64,000 nt of DNA from Chamaecrista fasciculata (Eukaryota; Streptophyta; Magnoliopsida; Fabales; Fabaceae). The translations under genes and the position numbers were made by a program. The notes beneath the pieces were generated by a model that saw nothing but the letters and a program-made list of their open reading frames with translations, had not been told where the DNA came from and did not search any database. The stretch lies in contig QANZ01039782.1 in assembly GCA_003254925.1 (NCBI GenBank), positions 98,419-162,418 of the forward strand, read 5' to 3'. Of the stretch, positions 1 to 13,167 are shown piece by piece (position 1 is the first letter of the stretch; the number at the start of each line of letters is the position of its first letter).

Positions 1-1019
1 TTGCCATTAAGAAAAATAGATACTTTCGGAGATTGGTGCTTGGATAGTGACTACTGACTAGTAAGTAGCAGCATCTCTGATTAGTGGATGTATCTACGAA
101 AATAAGGCTCATTTTAGGTTTTAATTGAATTAGTTTAGATTTACATAAAACTATTTATATATTTGTTAGGAAATTTATTTTGAAAAATAAAAATATAAAT
201 TTTTATATAATTAATTATGCTAGAGAGAAAATATAACAAAAAATTACATAAGTGATCAATCCATAAAAGGAGAATACAAATTAAATTTGTGATTTAAAAA
301 AACTTGTAATAAAAATTTTCCTAAAATTTATGCATCTACCTTTTTTTTTCCCTTTCTCTTTTTCTCTTTCCTTACCTCTATCTTGCAAAAATCTTCCCCG
401 AGTCTAATCTTGCCAGTTGCCACCATCATTTTCCTTTTCCTCCAAATAATCGCATACTCACTCTCAGGCTGTCACGCACAGAAAAAGGTGACAAATACAA
501 AAGTTGAAAATTTGAAGAGTGCTGTTAGAGGGAGAGAGTGAGGATTAAATCATTAAAGATTAGAGGCACTGAAACTTGAAAGAAGTGATCTGACTGTTAT
601 TGATCACTTCAACAAAAGGCTAATGATTTAACAATATGTCTCATTAATATCTATATCTATAATTGCCTCAAATTTTTTTTCGGTTACATAATTGCCTCAA
701 TTTTAGATACAAAAGAAAATGTATTATTTGGTATAAAATTAATATTTAAATATTTAAAATATATGATTCATTCGTTAAATTATTACAATAATCAATGATT
801 TAATTTTTCAGTTAAATTTAAAAATAAAAAATATATATTTAATATAAATTTAAAATAAAAAATACTAATTTAATAAAATCTAGATATAAAATAATATAAA
901 ATTAGTTGAAGATGGCAATTTTTTTAAAAAAAGAAGATAAAAGTATCAGAGAGTCACGCTTGGCGGGTGAATCAAGCGGGATCAGATGGTAATGAAGCCT
1001 TTGGTTTCAAACTCAAAAT
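1..1019. other. AT-rich 5' flank, no gene seen
   Basis: I find no coding region here. The stretch is AT-rich, with a pyrimidine-rich patch near 340-440. Its right end runs into the presumed promoter and leader of the DUF547 gene. Confidence 0.5.
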
Positions 1020-1200
1020 TGAACGTAAACACAGTCTAAGATGTTGTGCGTGCGAGAGTGAGTGAGTGAGAGAAAGAGAGTGAGAATGTAGGTTGATTAG
1101 CAGATGAATTAATTCGAAACATTGAATGCGTTCAGCTACCCAAAGTCATCGAATTCAATTCCGGGCAGAGCTGCTATCTTGTCTGCTGTCCTAGTCCTTG
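1020..1200 (+). other. Probable 5' UTR exon of the DUF547 gene
   Basis: A GA-rich leader-like stretch (around 1045-1090, GAGTGAGTGAGAGA) is followed by a possible splice donor near 1200 (TTGGGTAACT). The coding start is 254 bases further on, so a short leader intron is likely. The transcription start and exact borders are inferred, not seen. Confidence 0.3.
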
Positions 1201-1453
1201 GGTAACTACTGTCATTTACTTCACATTCTTCTCTTCTTGCCAAACGCTTCCATGTTTTTTCCCCTAGAATCATCGATTCAATACTTTCACTTTAAACCTA
1301 CTTATTCAATTACTTGATGACCGACCCTAATAATACTCTCTCTCGATTTTCAATATGTCAAGATCAAATTTCGCTCCGTTATATCTCTATTGAATATACT
1401 AGTCTTCATAAAAGAAGAATGTGAGCGCTTTCGGGAATTATTAGGAAATAGTA

Positions 1454-4400
1454 ATGGGTGAGTTAAATGTATTTGGGAAAGGTAAGGCGGAAGCATGTGG
1501 ATATGGAGTGAATGAAGATTCTCCGGCATGGCAACATGTCCAAGCTCGACATCGGCGCTCTAAGAGGTCTAGAATTTTCAAACTAAATTATGGCCGGTGG
1601 TGGTTGCAGTGTTCTTTTCTTTTCCTTTTTGCATTTCGTCACTTAACTTTCTGTTTCTCAATCTGTGCTCTGACTCACGGTGTTACTAAGAAAATAGTCT
1701 GTGACATTTTGTTTCCACTTATGGGGCTTTCTTCACTAAACATTGGACTGTGTTTTCATTAATTCGGGAAAAATTGAAAGTATTCGGTTTCTTTTATCTT
1801 TTAGTGGAATTTAGCGATGAGTTTCTTGACTGCATATAGTTTAAAGATGTTTTATTTTGAGCAACCAGAAACTGCGACAAATTTATTCTGTTAGTAAGAT
1901 TGGTTTTTTGCTCTTTCTGGCGGGAGGTTTGGTGGTTTTTAACTCTGTTGATCTTGTTCCGTTAGACACATTGTGCATAACATATCCAGTTTCTTTCTTT
2001 TATGACACTGTATGCTTTTGTGCATTTTCAGTGCCTCTGACAGGAACCTGAAACTCTCCAGAGGTAGAGTTTTGCATCCCAAAGAGAAAGACCACAATGA
2101 ATCTCTTGTGAGACTACAATTCAAAATTGGTTTTTCACTTTATATTTTATAATCACGTCTCATAGTTCTTAAAAAAAAAAAATTAATGATTGCATGAACA
2201 CTTACAGTGCAAACTGTAATTTTCAATGGGATTCAGCTGATATTTAACTAATTTCCACATGACTTGAACAGGCATCACCACCTTCCGTGCGGACTTCTAG
2301 ATTACAAAGTCCTTTGCATGACAATCTCACTTACATCAACAAGAATACTTTGTCAAATCATAGAGCATCCTTGGAGAAAGATGTAAGCATTGCTTCTCGA
2401 TGTTAACGGGACATGTTCTTATATCTGGAATACTTAATGAACAACTCTGTTTAACTTTCTCTGTACTGATATGACTATACAGAGGCTGTGCTTGTTCTTG
2501 ATCTTCACATCTTTTCTTGTTTTTTATTTTCTATATAAAGTTTGTTGTGATTTTTGAGTTATTGTTTTTCTGGTTATAACACAATAATAATTTAATTTTT
2601 CTGGGAAGAAAAACAAAAAAAGATCAAACTCGAGTACACAGGATGTATACCTTGAAGAATCTTCTTTAAAAGTTGAAATTTTGATGATTTCATTATGAAA
2701 TTTAATGATATGAAGTTTTCTTAGAAGAAATTTGGCTTAATCTTCTCAAAAGGAAAGAATTTCAAAATAATTTTAATATGGGATCATGAAAACAATTCTC
2801 AAAATGTCATTGTCATAATGCAGATTTCTGGAAGAATATTCAATTCAACATATCATAATGAAAACAAAATTGTAGATTGAATTGTATGCAAAAAAGAAAA
2901 ACAAACTTTAGAAATCATATTGTTTGTCTGATTGAGGGATGCATCTCTAGCGTTTTTTATCTATTCAATGAGAATTTCTTGAAAGAAAATAAGACCACAA
3001 GCATGGCTTTAAATGCTGAATATGAATAGACAATTCAAGATGGTGTAGGTTCTTATTTTGATAGGGACTTGGGTAGTACGGAATGCCAAGTCCCAAATTA
3101 AGTAGTATGGGATATTTGGTGGAGTACTTAAGTGTCTTGATTCTCCTCCTTCATCAGTTAGCTTTAGAGGGAAAAGGTCACTTGGATCTCTATCGTATTT
3201 CCTTTACATCTTTTGGCCATAGCTCAATATTTTATACCGTGAATCATATGCTGATTTTGCAGGTAGAGCAACTTCAATTACGCCTGCAGCAGGAGAAATC
3301 TATGCGCATCCTGCTTGAAAGAGCAATGGGTCGAGCCTCAAGTACTTTATCTCCTGGACACAGGCACTTTGCTGCTCAGGTACTTTATCTTAGATTTACC
3401 CAATAGGTTCCTTCCCATTAAGCTGCTTCAGTGAGGGGATTTGATGCGCATTGTAAAAAGTATGGTCGTTGATTCTGTAACTGAATTTATATGTGTGCAA
3501 TGATAATTTGATGCGTACTGTAAAAAGTATGGGCTGTATAGACATGTATGATTCAGCTTGATGCCTATTATCCTTAATTTAGACATAGGCATTCTTTCAT
3601 GACTCTTGTAAGTTATGGATGTATATGTCTGTGTTGTTGAGAGTTTAAGCAACTAATCTAAATGTCTATTTTCTGGAAATAACTATTTTGTTTTTCTTTA
3701 TTTTTTAGACAAAAGACTTGATTACTGAAATTGAGTTGCTTGAAGAAGAGGTTACTAGCCGTGAGCAGCATGTGCTTTCTATGTACAGGAACATTTTTGA
3801 GAATTGTGTTAGCCGACCATCTTCTGAACAAAATTCTAGCATGACTTCACCTGCTCATATAAAGCAAGAACCCAGGAAGCATCCAAGTATAATTTCAAGC
3901 GCATTCTGTTCCTCCAAAAAGTTTCCTTTGCGACCCCTGAAAGCTTTAATTTCTATCAATGACTCAAGGAATAGAATGTTTGGCTCAAACCTTGGTCCTT
4001 TATCAAACGGCACAGGCAACATTTATTTTAAGAAGAGTTGCTCTGATTCCAAGAAGGTAGGGTTTAGTTGTTTAGTTCTTCAAATATATGTATATTTGAA
4101 CGCGTTTCTTGTTTGCCTTGCTTTTGCTATGAACGGATAGAACGTGGCCCAAATGTAGAGCGTTAGGTGTAATATCAAATGTACCATGATGTAGGAGATT
4201 TTGTGAGTACTGGAGTAGGCAATGTCGGTATTAACATTCTTATGTCAATTAATGTCAGGTTCATGAAAAGTTTTCTACAATGGATAAAACTCCAGTGTTG
4301 CGAACTCTAAAAGACCATTTATACCATTGTCCCAGCAAGTTATCAGAGGAGATGGTGAGGTGTATGGCCACTGTATATTGTTGGCTTCGTAGTGCAACAA

Positions 4401-7400
4401 CTGTAAATGCTGAAAATAATAGATCGCCATTATTGTCAAGATCATCTACTAATGCTATACAACCTCGACATGGTATTGAGGAGGATCAAGACTGGTCTTG
4501 CAAATCAGCAGTTGAAATCTATTGGATATCTACTCATAAACGTCATTCTTCACATGCTTCATATGCTATCAACAACTACAGGTTATTTATGTTAGTATAA
4601 GGGTTTTAAATAAGATGTTTGAAATTTAAATAGCCATGCTCAATCATTCTAATGTGCATCTATTAGGAATCTCAAGGCAGTGGCGAACATTCAAATTATT
4701 TAATTTCTAGAAATCTAAAAATTCTGCAACATTGATTGATTTTTTTTTTTTGGCTTGAAGCAACATTGATTGATTTGGTAATCTTAGCCAGAGCAATTTC
4801 TTATTAAATTGTAATTCTATTATATTTTGATTGGTTATATTTTAGTTTTATGGACATCTCAAGTTTTTTCTTTATATACATGCTTTAGTGCACTTTTCTC
4901 TAAGTAACGCTTGTCAGGAGAATTAGGAGGGTTGAGAGGAGTTATCATTACTTAGTTTCGTTTGCTATAAGCTTCTGTGTCAGACTAATAGAAGACTTTC
5001 AAGAGATCCTAAGGTTTTCTTCTTTCTTCCTCTTCTGCCCCCCTGGAGATAAGAAACAATGGTTTTGAGACTCTTGGCATTTACATATATGTACATGTTG
5101 ACCCTTTTATATTTAATTTTTTTATAGAGAAACTGGAGTGTGCATGGTGCTGGGTGAGAAGATAGATAGTTTATGTATTTTATAGTTTAAACGTGCTTAA
5201 TTATCCCAAACAACAAAAACACGTTTAAGTAATATCTCTACCTTCTGATTCGGCATCAGTGCATCTAGTGATTTCATTGGACTGTGAATGACGGGGTTGG
5301 AATGATATCCGTCTCTGTTCATTTCAGTTATTGTACTATAGATTAGTGGGTTTTTAGGAAAAAAAGCCGAGGGACACCACATGGAGGATTCCATTTACTT
5401 ACAATAGAACTAATAATGATGCAACTGCCACTAAAGTCATTATGTAGTTAGCTGTGGAGACCAACGGGTTTACTGGGTCATGAAAATTACAGTGTATACT
5501 ATATATATATGGCATCACTGGCATGGATACTCTTACTTACTCCCTACTTATAAGTTTGTACTGGATTTCTTTTACTTGAATTTGCAACTTGACACATTAT
5601 TATCTCTTTACCTTCAGAGTTCTAGTTGAACAACTGGAAAAGGTGAACGTCAGTCAAATGGAATGTGACGCCCAAATTGCATTCTGGATCAATGTGCACA
5701 ATGCTCTCGTGATGCATGTAACAGTCATATGACCTGAGGTGATTGTTGTTTTACTGATTTTTACCACATTTAACGTTTCTTCTACCATTGGCAGGCATAT
5801 TTAGCATATGGAATCCCCCAGGGCTCTCTGAGGAGGTTAGCCTTATTTCACAAGGTAGTTTACTTTTTTATTCCGTTTTATATTGCCATCAGTCCGAAGG
5901 AAATTCTTAGAGTTTAAAAATTTCTAGGAGAAGTTTTAGATACCAAAGCTTTGGATAGCTTATACTTTCGCCAATTTCCTCTGCACAAACTAATGTTTGA
6001 TTATGGTACCAGGAATACTTTTGCCTCTTTAAACAAATAACTCATTTATTTCTCATTTCCATTGATTTTCTTTCCTGAGTGGGAAGCCATATTTTTCCAG
6101 TCCATCAAAATTACTTAGAAACTGCAACCTTTACAACCAAAAGAATTAATCTCTGTAACCCCCCAAACCCTTCGAAAAGAAAGAACTATTCTCTTCGGGC
6201 TTCAGCACCATCTTTTCATTAGTTTTTGCAGCCAATATTAACCTTAAATGATGTTATGTACGTTTAGCACTTCTATTTCTTTGATGCGTAGTATTTTCCT
6301 TCTGCAATAGTATTCTTTTTTTCTTGTGACGCATCATACACAATATCAATTAATGTGAAAAGTTTTATAGTGCAGGCTGCTTACAACATTGGTGGTCATA
6401 TCATAAGCGCAAACGCCATAGAACAATCAATATTCTGTTTCCGAACTCCGCGAATTGGACGGGTACTCACCTTACCCTCATGTTAACACTAAGACAATTC
6501 AAATTATGTCTTAAGTCATGCCTATTTAGTGCTTATGGAAGCATTCTGTAATATTTTGGAATAAAATGATTAGTCCAAAGTGTCCAGAGTCAATGATACT
6601 TCCACCCCAATTTTCTGTTTTGGTCTGCTGAGGTTTATATGATTGACATCTTCTGCTAATGGTATTGTGGATTGACGAGTATGTATTTGAGTGTATATGT
6701 GGAATCATTAATTTCGTAGGACTCACCTCAAATTTAATTATTATCCATGGCTCAATAAATTAGTAAAGTTTGCTTTTCTAATTGAAACAAGAGTAAGCCT
6801 CAATAATTCTTCTTTATACGTGAGTTGCTTACGGTTGTTTGCACTTTTTTTTTCAACCCTCATATTTCATTGTAATTTTTTTTAATTCAGAACTAAAATG
6901 TTCTGACAACTCATTTGATTAATTTGTCATTTTCTAAACTACAGTGGCTTGAAAGCATCGTGTCTGCTGCCTTGAGAAAGAAAAGTAGTGAGGAAAGACA
7001 ACTTATCAGCTCAAAATTGGGCCTTACTGATTCCCAACCTCTGGTCTGCTTTGCTCTTTGTACTGGAGCCTTGTCAGATCCTGTGGTAATCTTTGTCTCC
7101 TTTATTCATTTTCATATTAGTGCACTGCACTCAGATTTCAGAATATTTAGGAGATTGGGTAAATGAAATCACGCTCATAAGTGAAATCACCCTAGCATGA
7201 GAAATTTATTTTGATTATCTCGAAATTTATATTCATATTTTAAAATGTGTATAAAATATTTTTTAATGATCATATATAATCTCGAGACATAATTCTTTCT
7301 TTTTGGTACATCTCGAAACATAATTCAATAGTAAAGAATTAGAATTCTCACTTTCCATATTATTTTCCTACTAATTTTATTAGATAGTATTGGGACCTGG

Positions 7401-8199
7401 CATGCTATTTAGAAATTGGATGCCTTCGTTTTTCATTTTCCCGTTTTTGACTTTTGTTCACAATAAGGTTTGGGTACAAAAGCAGCTAAGTACACCCATT
7501 ATTTATACACAATTCTAATTAACATCATATCTTTAAGCTTAAAATTATACTTGCTTATGGATAGCATCTGAACGATAGTATCAATTTCATTTATCAATCT
7601 TTTCTCAAATAGCATAACTTCAAATGTTGAATGGAGCATTTCCCAAATTTGGCACGTAGTTTTTACTAGAGAAGTTTGTTGTGGGCATGAAGTTGTCCAT
7701 GGTCATGAATGTAGATCACACTGCCTACTTTTTTTTTTCAAAGTCTGTTATATTGAAAATGAAATGCACTATATAAGTCAATCATTGCTTTCCTTTGCAT
7801 CAATGATACACTCCGCTCTCTTACACCAACATTTGAAACTGTTGCTAATTTTGTTTTGATATGCTGCAGCTAAATGTTTATTCGGCATCCAATTTAAGAG
7901 AAGAACTGGATAATGCCAAAAGAGAGTTTCTTCAATCAAATGTGGTTGTGAAGAAGTCAAGAAAAGTTTTTCTCCCAAAATTGGTAGAAAGATATTGCAG
8001 AGAAGCCACAATCAACATAGACGATCTGCTTGGATGGGTGATGGAAAGTGTTGACAAGAAGCTGCATGATTCAATACAGAAGTGCCTTGATCGTAAATCC
8101 AGCAAAAAGGCATCTCAGATAATAGAATGGCTACCTTACAGTTCTAGGTTCCGCTACATGTTCTCCAAGGATCTCATAGACAAGCCATGGTGGGTGTGA
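1454..8199 (+). CDS. DUF547 protein with MIP1-type leucine zipper (11 coding exons)
   Basis: Exons: 1454-1566, 2032-2107, 2272-2382, 3263-3379, 3709-4056, 4259-4581, 5618-5717, 5795-5854, 6376-6462, 6945-7085, 7870-8199. All joins use GT-AG and keep frame, giving 601 residues, the usual size for this plant family. Exon 1 ends in the basic HRRSKS-ASDRN segment typical of these proteins (about residues 33-42). A leucine-rich coiled coil of the Lzipper-MIP1 type spans about 101-165 (VEQLQLRLQQEKSMRILLERA, then ITEIELLEEEV). The DUF547 domain covers about 345-490 (AFWINVHNALVMHAYLAYG; AAYNIGGHIISA; LCTGALSDP). The protein ends in the WLPYSSRFRYMFSKDLIDKPWWV-like tail seen in the family. The biochemical role of DUF547 is unknown; some database names calling it an electron transporter are unsupported. 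Resembles Arabidopsis At5g47380 (from memory). The start is the first ATG in frame with the HRRSKS exon. Confidence 0.9.
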
Positions 8200-8383
8200 G
8201 TGACACCTTTACCTCTTGGAAGTGATTCTCTTGAGTCAAGGAAATTAACTGTAGTCTGTAGGTGCTTAAAGAAATCCCTTGTACATTTTAAAATAATGAG
8301 ATCTTATCTCCCCCTGGGTGCCGCACACTTACTATTTGAGGTCATTGTTAAATGTTCGGATAAATCTAATCATGACTCTTTCA

Positions 8384-8400
8384 TAAAAAAAAAAAAAAAN
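8384..8400 (+). other. Poly-A run ending in a single unknown base
   Basis: About 185 bases after the DUF547 stop, a run of about 15 A ends in an N. It lies where a 3' UTR would end, but the N suggests a sequencing or contig join problem at the homopolymer. No second copy flanks it, unlike the joins at 54086 and 61441. Confidence 0.5.
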
Positions 8401-8637
8401 TAAATGTCTCATTTCTCATATATTAAATAATCCTTAAAACTGTTTGACATCTTTCCACCTAAAAAACAGAAATTTTAAAAGTTTTTTTTTTTATTTAGGA
8501 ATTTACGAAACTATATGTTTTTTGGTAGTGAAACCACATTTTATTTTAGTTACAAAATTTGCAGATGAATCTTAGAATATACCTTCTAAACTTGAGACTA
8601 AAATAAACATGAAGGTATTATCAAAAAAAATAAACAT

Positions 8638-8981
8638 GAAGGTCTTTGGGGTATCTATGAAGGTCTAAGATTAGCATGAAATATGGGGTTTTGTGGAGAT
8701 TGATTTTGATTCCTTGATTGAAGTCAACTTGATTAATGGAATGAATGTGGTTCTTGGGAGTGGACATGGTAGTGTTTTGTTTTGTATGATTTACTCTTGG
8801 TTGTAGAGAGACTGGATTGTGAGGGTTTTTGACACAGGAGGGAAATCGTGTTGCTGATTGTCTTGCGGGCTTTGACATGAAGCTGATCTTTGACGTTGTT
8901 TTTTGGCATAATCCTCCTAAATGTGTTAGGCTGATTTTGTCTAATGATAAGATGAGTCATGTCTTGTATAGGAGTTTCTAA
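8638..8981 (+). pseudogene. Decayed RNase H-like (RVT_3) fragment of a retroelement
   Basis: Reading three frames in turn gives pieces of a plant LINE-type RNase H-like domain: EGLWGIYEGLRLA from 8638, then DFDSLIEVNLINGMNVV, then RDWIVRVFDT and, in a third frame, EGNRVADCLAGFDMKL ending at TAA near 8981. The order and spacing match the C-terminal RVT_3 domain of non-LTR retrotransposons. Stops (LA-stop, WL-stop) and two frameshifts show it is dead. It could also come from one of the host genes that carry this domain. Confidence 0.6.
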
Positions 8982-9589
8982 AGTGTTTTGTTTTCTTTGT
9001 GTTTGGTCTTTAATGTCTTGATGTTAAAAAACATGAAATATTACAGTTAAGATGCATGTCTTTTAATTAATTTTAATTTAAAATTTAATTTTTTTCTTTA
9101 TTCAAGACTTTTTAACGATATAATTATATCCAGACATGATATAATATATAGTTATATAGTAAGCTAAATAATTATTTTAATGACCCCACCGTGTTACAGT
9201 TATCTTTCGAACTACTCTCCTAGGCTCCACTCTGGATTTGTCCTGCTTATGGATAATTTTTTAAAAATAAAAAATATATAAAAAATTGTAGAACACTTTT
9301 TTAGCCCTGAGTTCCCACGGTAAGACTATGTGGCCTCGTCCATTCGATCCCTTCCTTACAAAAATTAACCAATAACCAATGATCATTGTCCGTGTGATGT
9401 TGTTTTCGACGGAGCGGATTGTGTAGTCAACCGTAGCAACTTTCTACCTTCAGATCGTGACCATTCACGTGTACATCCAAATGCTCTCCAGCCTTTTTAG
9501 CCGTCGGATATCGCCTATTTACGTACAAGTCCACCTTTTCAAGCCTAGTCACCGTCCGCAGACATTTTTAGGACAAAACAAATAGCAAA
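8982..9589. other. Spacer and upstream region of the Agenet gene
   Basis: AT-rich spacer with no coding signal. The right part (from about 9310) is less AT-rich and lies just before the presumed transcription start, so it probably holds the promoter of the large Agenet gene. Confidence 0.4.
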
Positions 9590-9769
9590 GTGTTTTTTTA
9601 TCGGCCAAGGAACAAGATGGGAAAAACAAAATAAGCAAGCAAGCAAACAAAAACCACTGAGAAAGTATCACTCACTCTTAGTGTCTTCGTGTTGTTTCCG
9701 GTCTCTTTTGACCACTCTAACTTTCGACGTCGGAACCCTAATTTGATCCGCCAGACCTTGAAGCCTCTG
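9590..9769 (+). other. Probable 5' UTR exon of the Agenet gene
   Basis: A leader-like stretch ends in CCTCTG followed by a strong donor GTAAGT at 9770. The coding exon at 13168 has an acceptor (TTTTAG) 11-12 bases before its ATG. A leader intron of about 3.4 kb therefore fits. The left border is a guess. Confidence 0.45.
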
Positions 9770-10599
9770 GTAAGTCCGGTTTATTTAATTGATTTTGTTG
9801 GGAGAAGCGTTTTATGGCTTTTACTATATATTTGTATATTAAGCTGGACCGCTTCAAGGAGATTACACTGACCAAGGTTTTTTTTTTTTTGAAGAATTAG
9901 ATGACTGTACGATTGAGGTATAGTTGAAATCAAACGGGCTGGATTTCCTCGCCGGATGGAGGGAGGTAGCGTCTCTAGACTTACTTGTTCTGGTACTGTT
10001 CATGTCCAACTTTTATGAGTTCAAGGTTTTTTCTTTCTTTCTTTCCCTTCCTCCCTCTTCCCCATCTCCTTATTTGTTTAGGCAGATTTGCTTGCCTGCT
10101 TTGAAATGATCAATTTTGTTTTAAAAAGATAATTTCTTTCTTATTATTTGGACTGGCTAACTGAAGCGGATATCGTTAGTTCAAGCGCTACTTTTTAATA
10201 TATCATGGTGGGGAAATTTAGTTTTACCTGGTTTTAAAGAGTGTCTGGTAAAAGGGATGTGCTTGCTTTTATCTGAGAAAGTCGGTGTTGTGTAGAACCT
10301 TTTATATATATATATATATATATGTAATGGTTTGTATTATTGAGCCCATCATCTTTTCATTAAGATGAGCTCTAAGAAGCACGGTAACTGACAGTGCGGC
10401 ACAGCAAAGACAAAATCCAAAATGTCTAGGTAATTTTCTATCAGTGTCTGTAACAAATGACGAGTATCTAGCACACGTTAGGAAATGATTCCTTTTTTGA
10501 AGTGTTCATATTTCATAGGGTAAGGCTAATGAAACAAGCGACCAAGTGGTCCAACATAGAGCTACTATGGCAGTTTGCTGAAACTTTCTCAACTTACGG

Positions 10600-12110
10600 T
10601 GGATGAGTGGTAACCAATCTAAGTATTGCCCTCACAATTTGTGCCATTTTTCACAATGTCACCTACTGGAACCAGCTCTATGCTTATGCCATTTGCACTG
10701 GCTGGCCCTAAGGCCTACATGTTTGTTGCAAAAGTTGAAGATCTCAAATTTATTAAATGGATCTTTGGGAAGAGAGATTGAATACCTAGATGTCTATTCC
10801 TAGACCTCATTGCTACTGGCAAGAACCAGGTTGGGCAATATGCCTTACAACTCTTTGGTAATATGTCAAACTGTAATGTGGTAATATGGAAATGCCATAA
10901 TTACTAGGTATATGTTGTGTGATGAATAAGTTGCTATCCATTTGTTTAGAGAGATGAATGGGATCATTAAGTTTGACAGTTACATGATGTTAGAACCTGA
11001 TGTTATATTACTGAAAATACTGATAAAAGATAGAGAAACAGTGCCTCAAGTATGCAGAAACACCATTACAAGATAGAAAACATAACAAGAAAACACCCAA
11101 ACAGTGCCTCAAGTCTCTCCCAAAATACCTTACCAATTCCCTACCCAAACCTTCAGAAAACACTCCTCAAATACTGTCACAGCAGCAGCCATATGCATGC
11201 TTGAGGCAGTACAAACTACAAACCATTATGCTTCCTGGTCCCCAGTCCCTGCACCATTTTTCCCAACTTTACATCCTTCTCTTGCCTTATGGGTCTTCGC
11301 TCAGCCCCTGGCCCAATTATCCCTGCTCCCTCTACTCCCTTCTTTCCTCTTCTTTTATAAGTATGCAGTACTAGAGGTCCATCACATGATAACCAACATC
11401 TTGAATTTGTGCTTTATGGAGATTTTGGATTATGGAGGGATGGTTCATTCAGCAGTTATCTAAATTGGTTTTTTGGATCAGATTGCTATGTGTTTTAACT
11501 GCAAATATGGTACAAATGCTTATTAGGAATTTGACATAGTAGAAGCCGCCACAGGCATATAATGCAATAGTAGAGGTCTTGTATGCATGGAAAGAAATAA
11601 AGATGCATTATTAATGTTTAGAAAGATGTAAGAGGGAATTTCGATTTCAGCTTATGCTCAGGAACCTTGGCCATCAACAATTTTGATCTACTTGGGATGA
11701 GGGTGCAAGGAATTGAACTAGAAGAATTTACTAATGGGAGTTTACTAGCTACTTCACTAATTGTGGAAATGATCCATCCCTTCTATCTATAATTGGGCTT
11801 ACAGAATGAGAAGTTTCTAATGCCTTAGTTTCCCTATATTGTAAACATGGAAAGATAAAGCAAGAGCTCCAAATATTTTCTGAGCTCCCTTATAAAATTT
11901 TGAGATCCTCAAATGCTATTATTCTCAGTTTCTTATTAAGTGGATCTCCATTGCAAGGATTAGAGAACATGATATTATGATAACCCATTTTTTATGTGCT
12001 TTTGTCAAATATCTCTATAACAGTGGGACCTAATAAATGGGACGACAAAGCAGCTTGGTTAAGGACTGGGAAATTAGATGTTATTGTAAGAGGGCTAAAA
12101 AAATCTAGTA
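10600..12110 (+). pseudogene. Decayed PPR gene inside the Agenet leader intron
   Basis: Scattered pieces read as pentatricopeptide repeats. ALQLFGNMSNCNVVIW is at about 10842-10889, a LFREMNG-like piece near 10945, DALLMFRKM near 11600, AYAQEPWPS near 11650, and LVSLYCKHGKIKQELQIFSEL from about 11828, followed by a SNAII-like piece. A KWDDKAAWLRT piece near 12035 followed by RGLKKS resembles the E-motif end of PLS-class PPR proteins. Stops and frameshifts separate the pieces, so no product is possible. The middle, about 10985-11480, does not read as PPR and looks like inserted DNA. The host gene is transcribed in the same direction, so this lies within its first intron. Confidence 0.65.
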
Positions 12111-13167
12111 AAATAAACTAATGTGCTATAAGTACAAGATGATGGAATTTCTTGAGAGTTCATGTTTGATTCCGTTTTTCTCAAGAGCTGTCTTTCTTTC
12201 AAAACCAATGTTTCTTCACTCTGTTTTCCCACTATTTGACCCGAAGCTTGGAGTAGTTATTTCCTGCCTTCGTGACATTAAATAAATTGGACTGATCTAG
12301 GTATTTTTTGTAGTGTTTTATATACAGGTTTCTAACCCACGTTAGACATGTCTAATAAATTCTTACGACCACATCTTCTTCGGGAGATTATTACCTTTAT
12401 GTCTTCTCTGTGGGTTTCTTCAAATGGTTTCTCTAGAGGAGTATCACTCATGGTTACTGAGTTAAATTTATTGTTATTTGTTCCTTTTGTTTTTTGATTA
12501 GAGCTTTTGATTGAGTCAACTCTTTCATAAGATGGAAAAAAAATGACATGGAGTTGGCTTCTTTTGGGGTATTTGTCGTTGATAGGATAGGTGTAATAAA
12601 AGAATCTGCCATGAGGTTGCAACCTTAGTGCTACTGTGGTTGTTTGCAAGAGCTTTCCAATGCATGAGGGATGAGTGGTGCTTTTTATGCATAATGTTTG
12701 AAATAAAAGCCATGTGTGCTCTCGTTTTTGCTCTTGGTTTAAAACATTACACATCTACTGACGGTATTTAGATCACAAGACAGCTTTTATGTGATGGACT
12801 CCGTTTTTTTTTGCCCCCTGTTTGAGCATCTAAATATTTGTTTAGCATAATTTGGTTTTTGATTCTTCTTTTTCAGCTAAATTAGGGTAAGATTCAAGGT
12901 TTAGCTAAAGGATTTATTGTTTTTTTTGGTGCCTCCTTGGGTGATCTTGTTCTATGTAGCCCCATCTCATTGGTTGTTATATTGTATGCAACAACTTTCT
13001 GATATAAATTGCCACATTTCTATCTGTCTATTGGTGTGCCTTAATTTTCTTGTTATACATTATCTAACTGTATGCTCATATATGTTTGGGTCTGTTTGTG
13101 TTCATCCTTCTTGGTTCACACTCATTTTTTCGCTTCTTTTTAACTAATTTGTTTTAGGGATACACCC

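Noticed and set aside
1454-1762. Stand-alone 102-residue protein
   Set aside because: The first 37 codons are exon 1 of the DUF547 gene; the rest is intron read-through.
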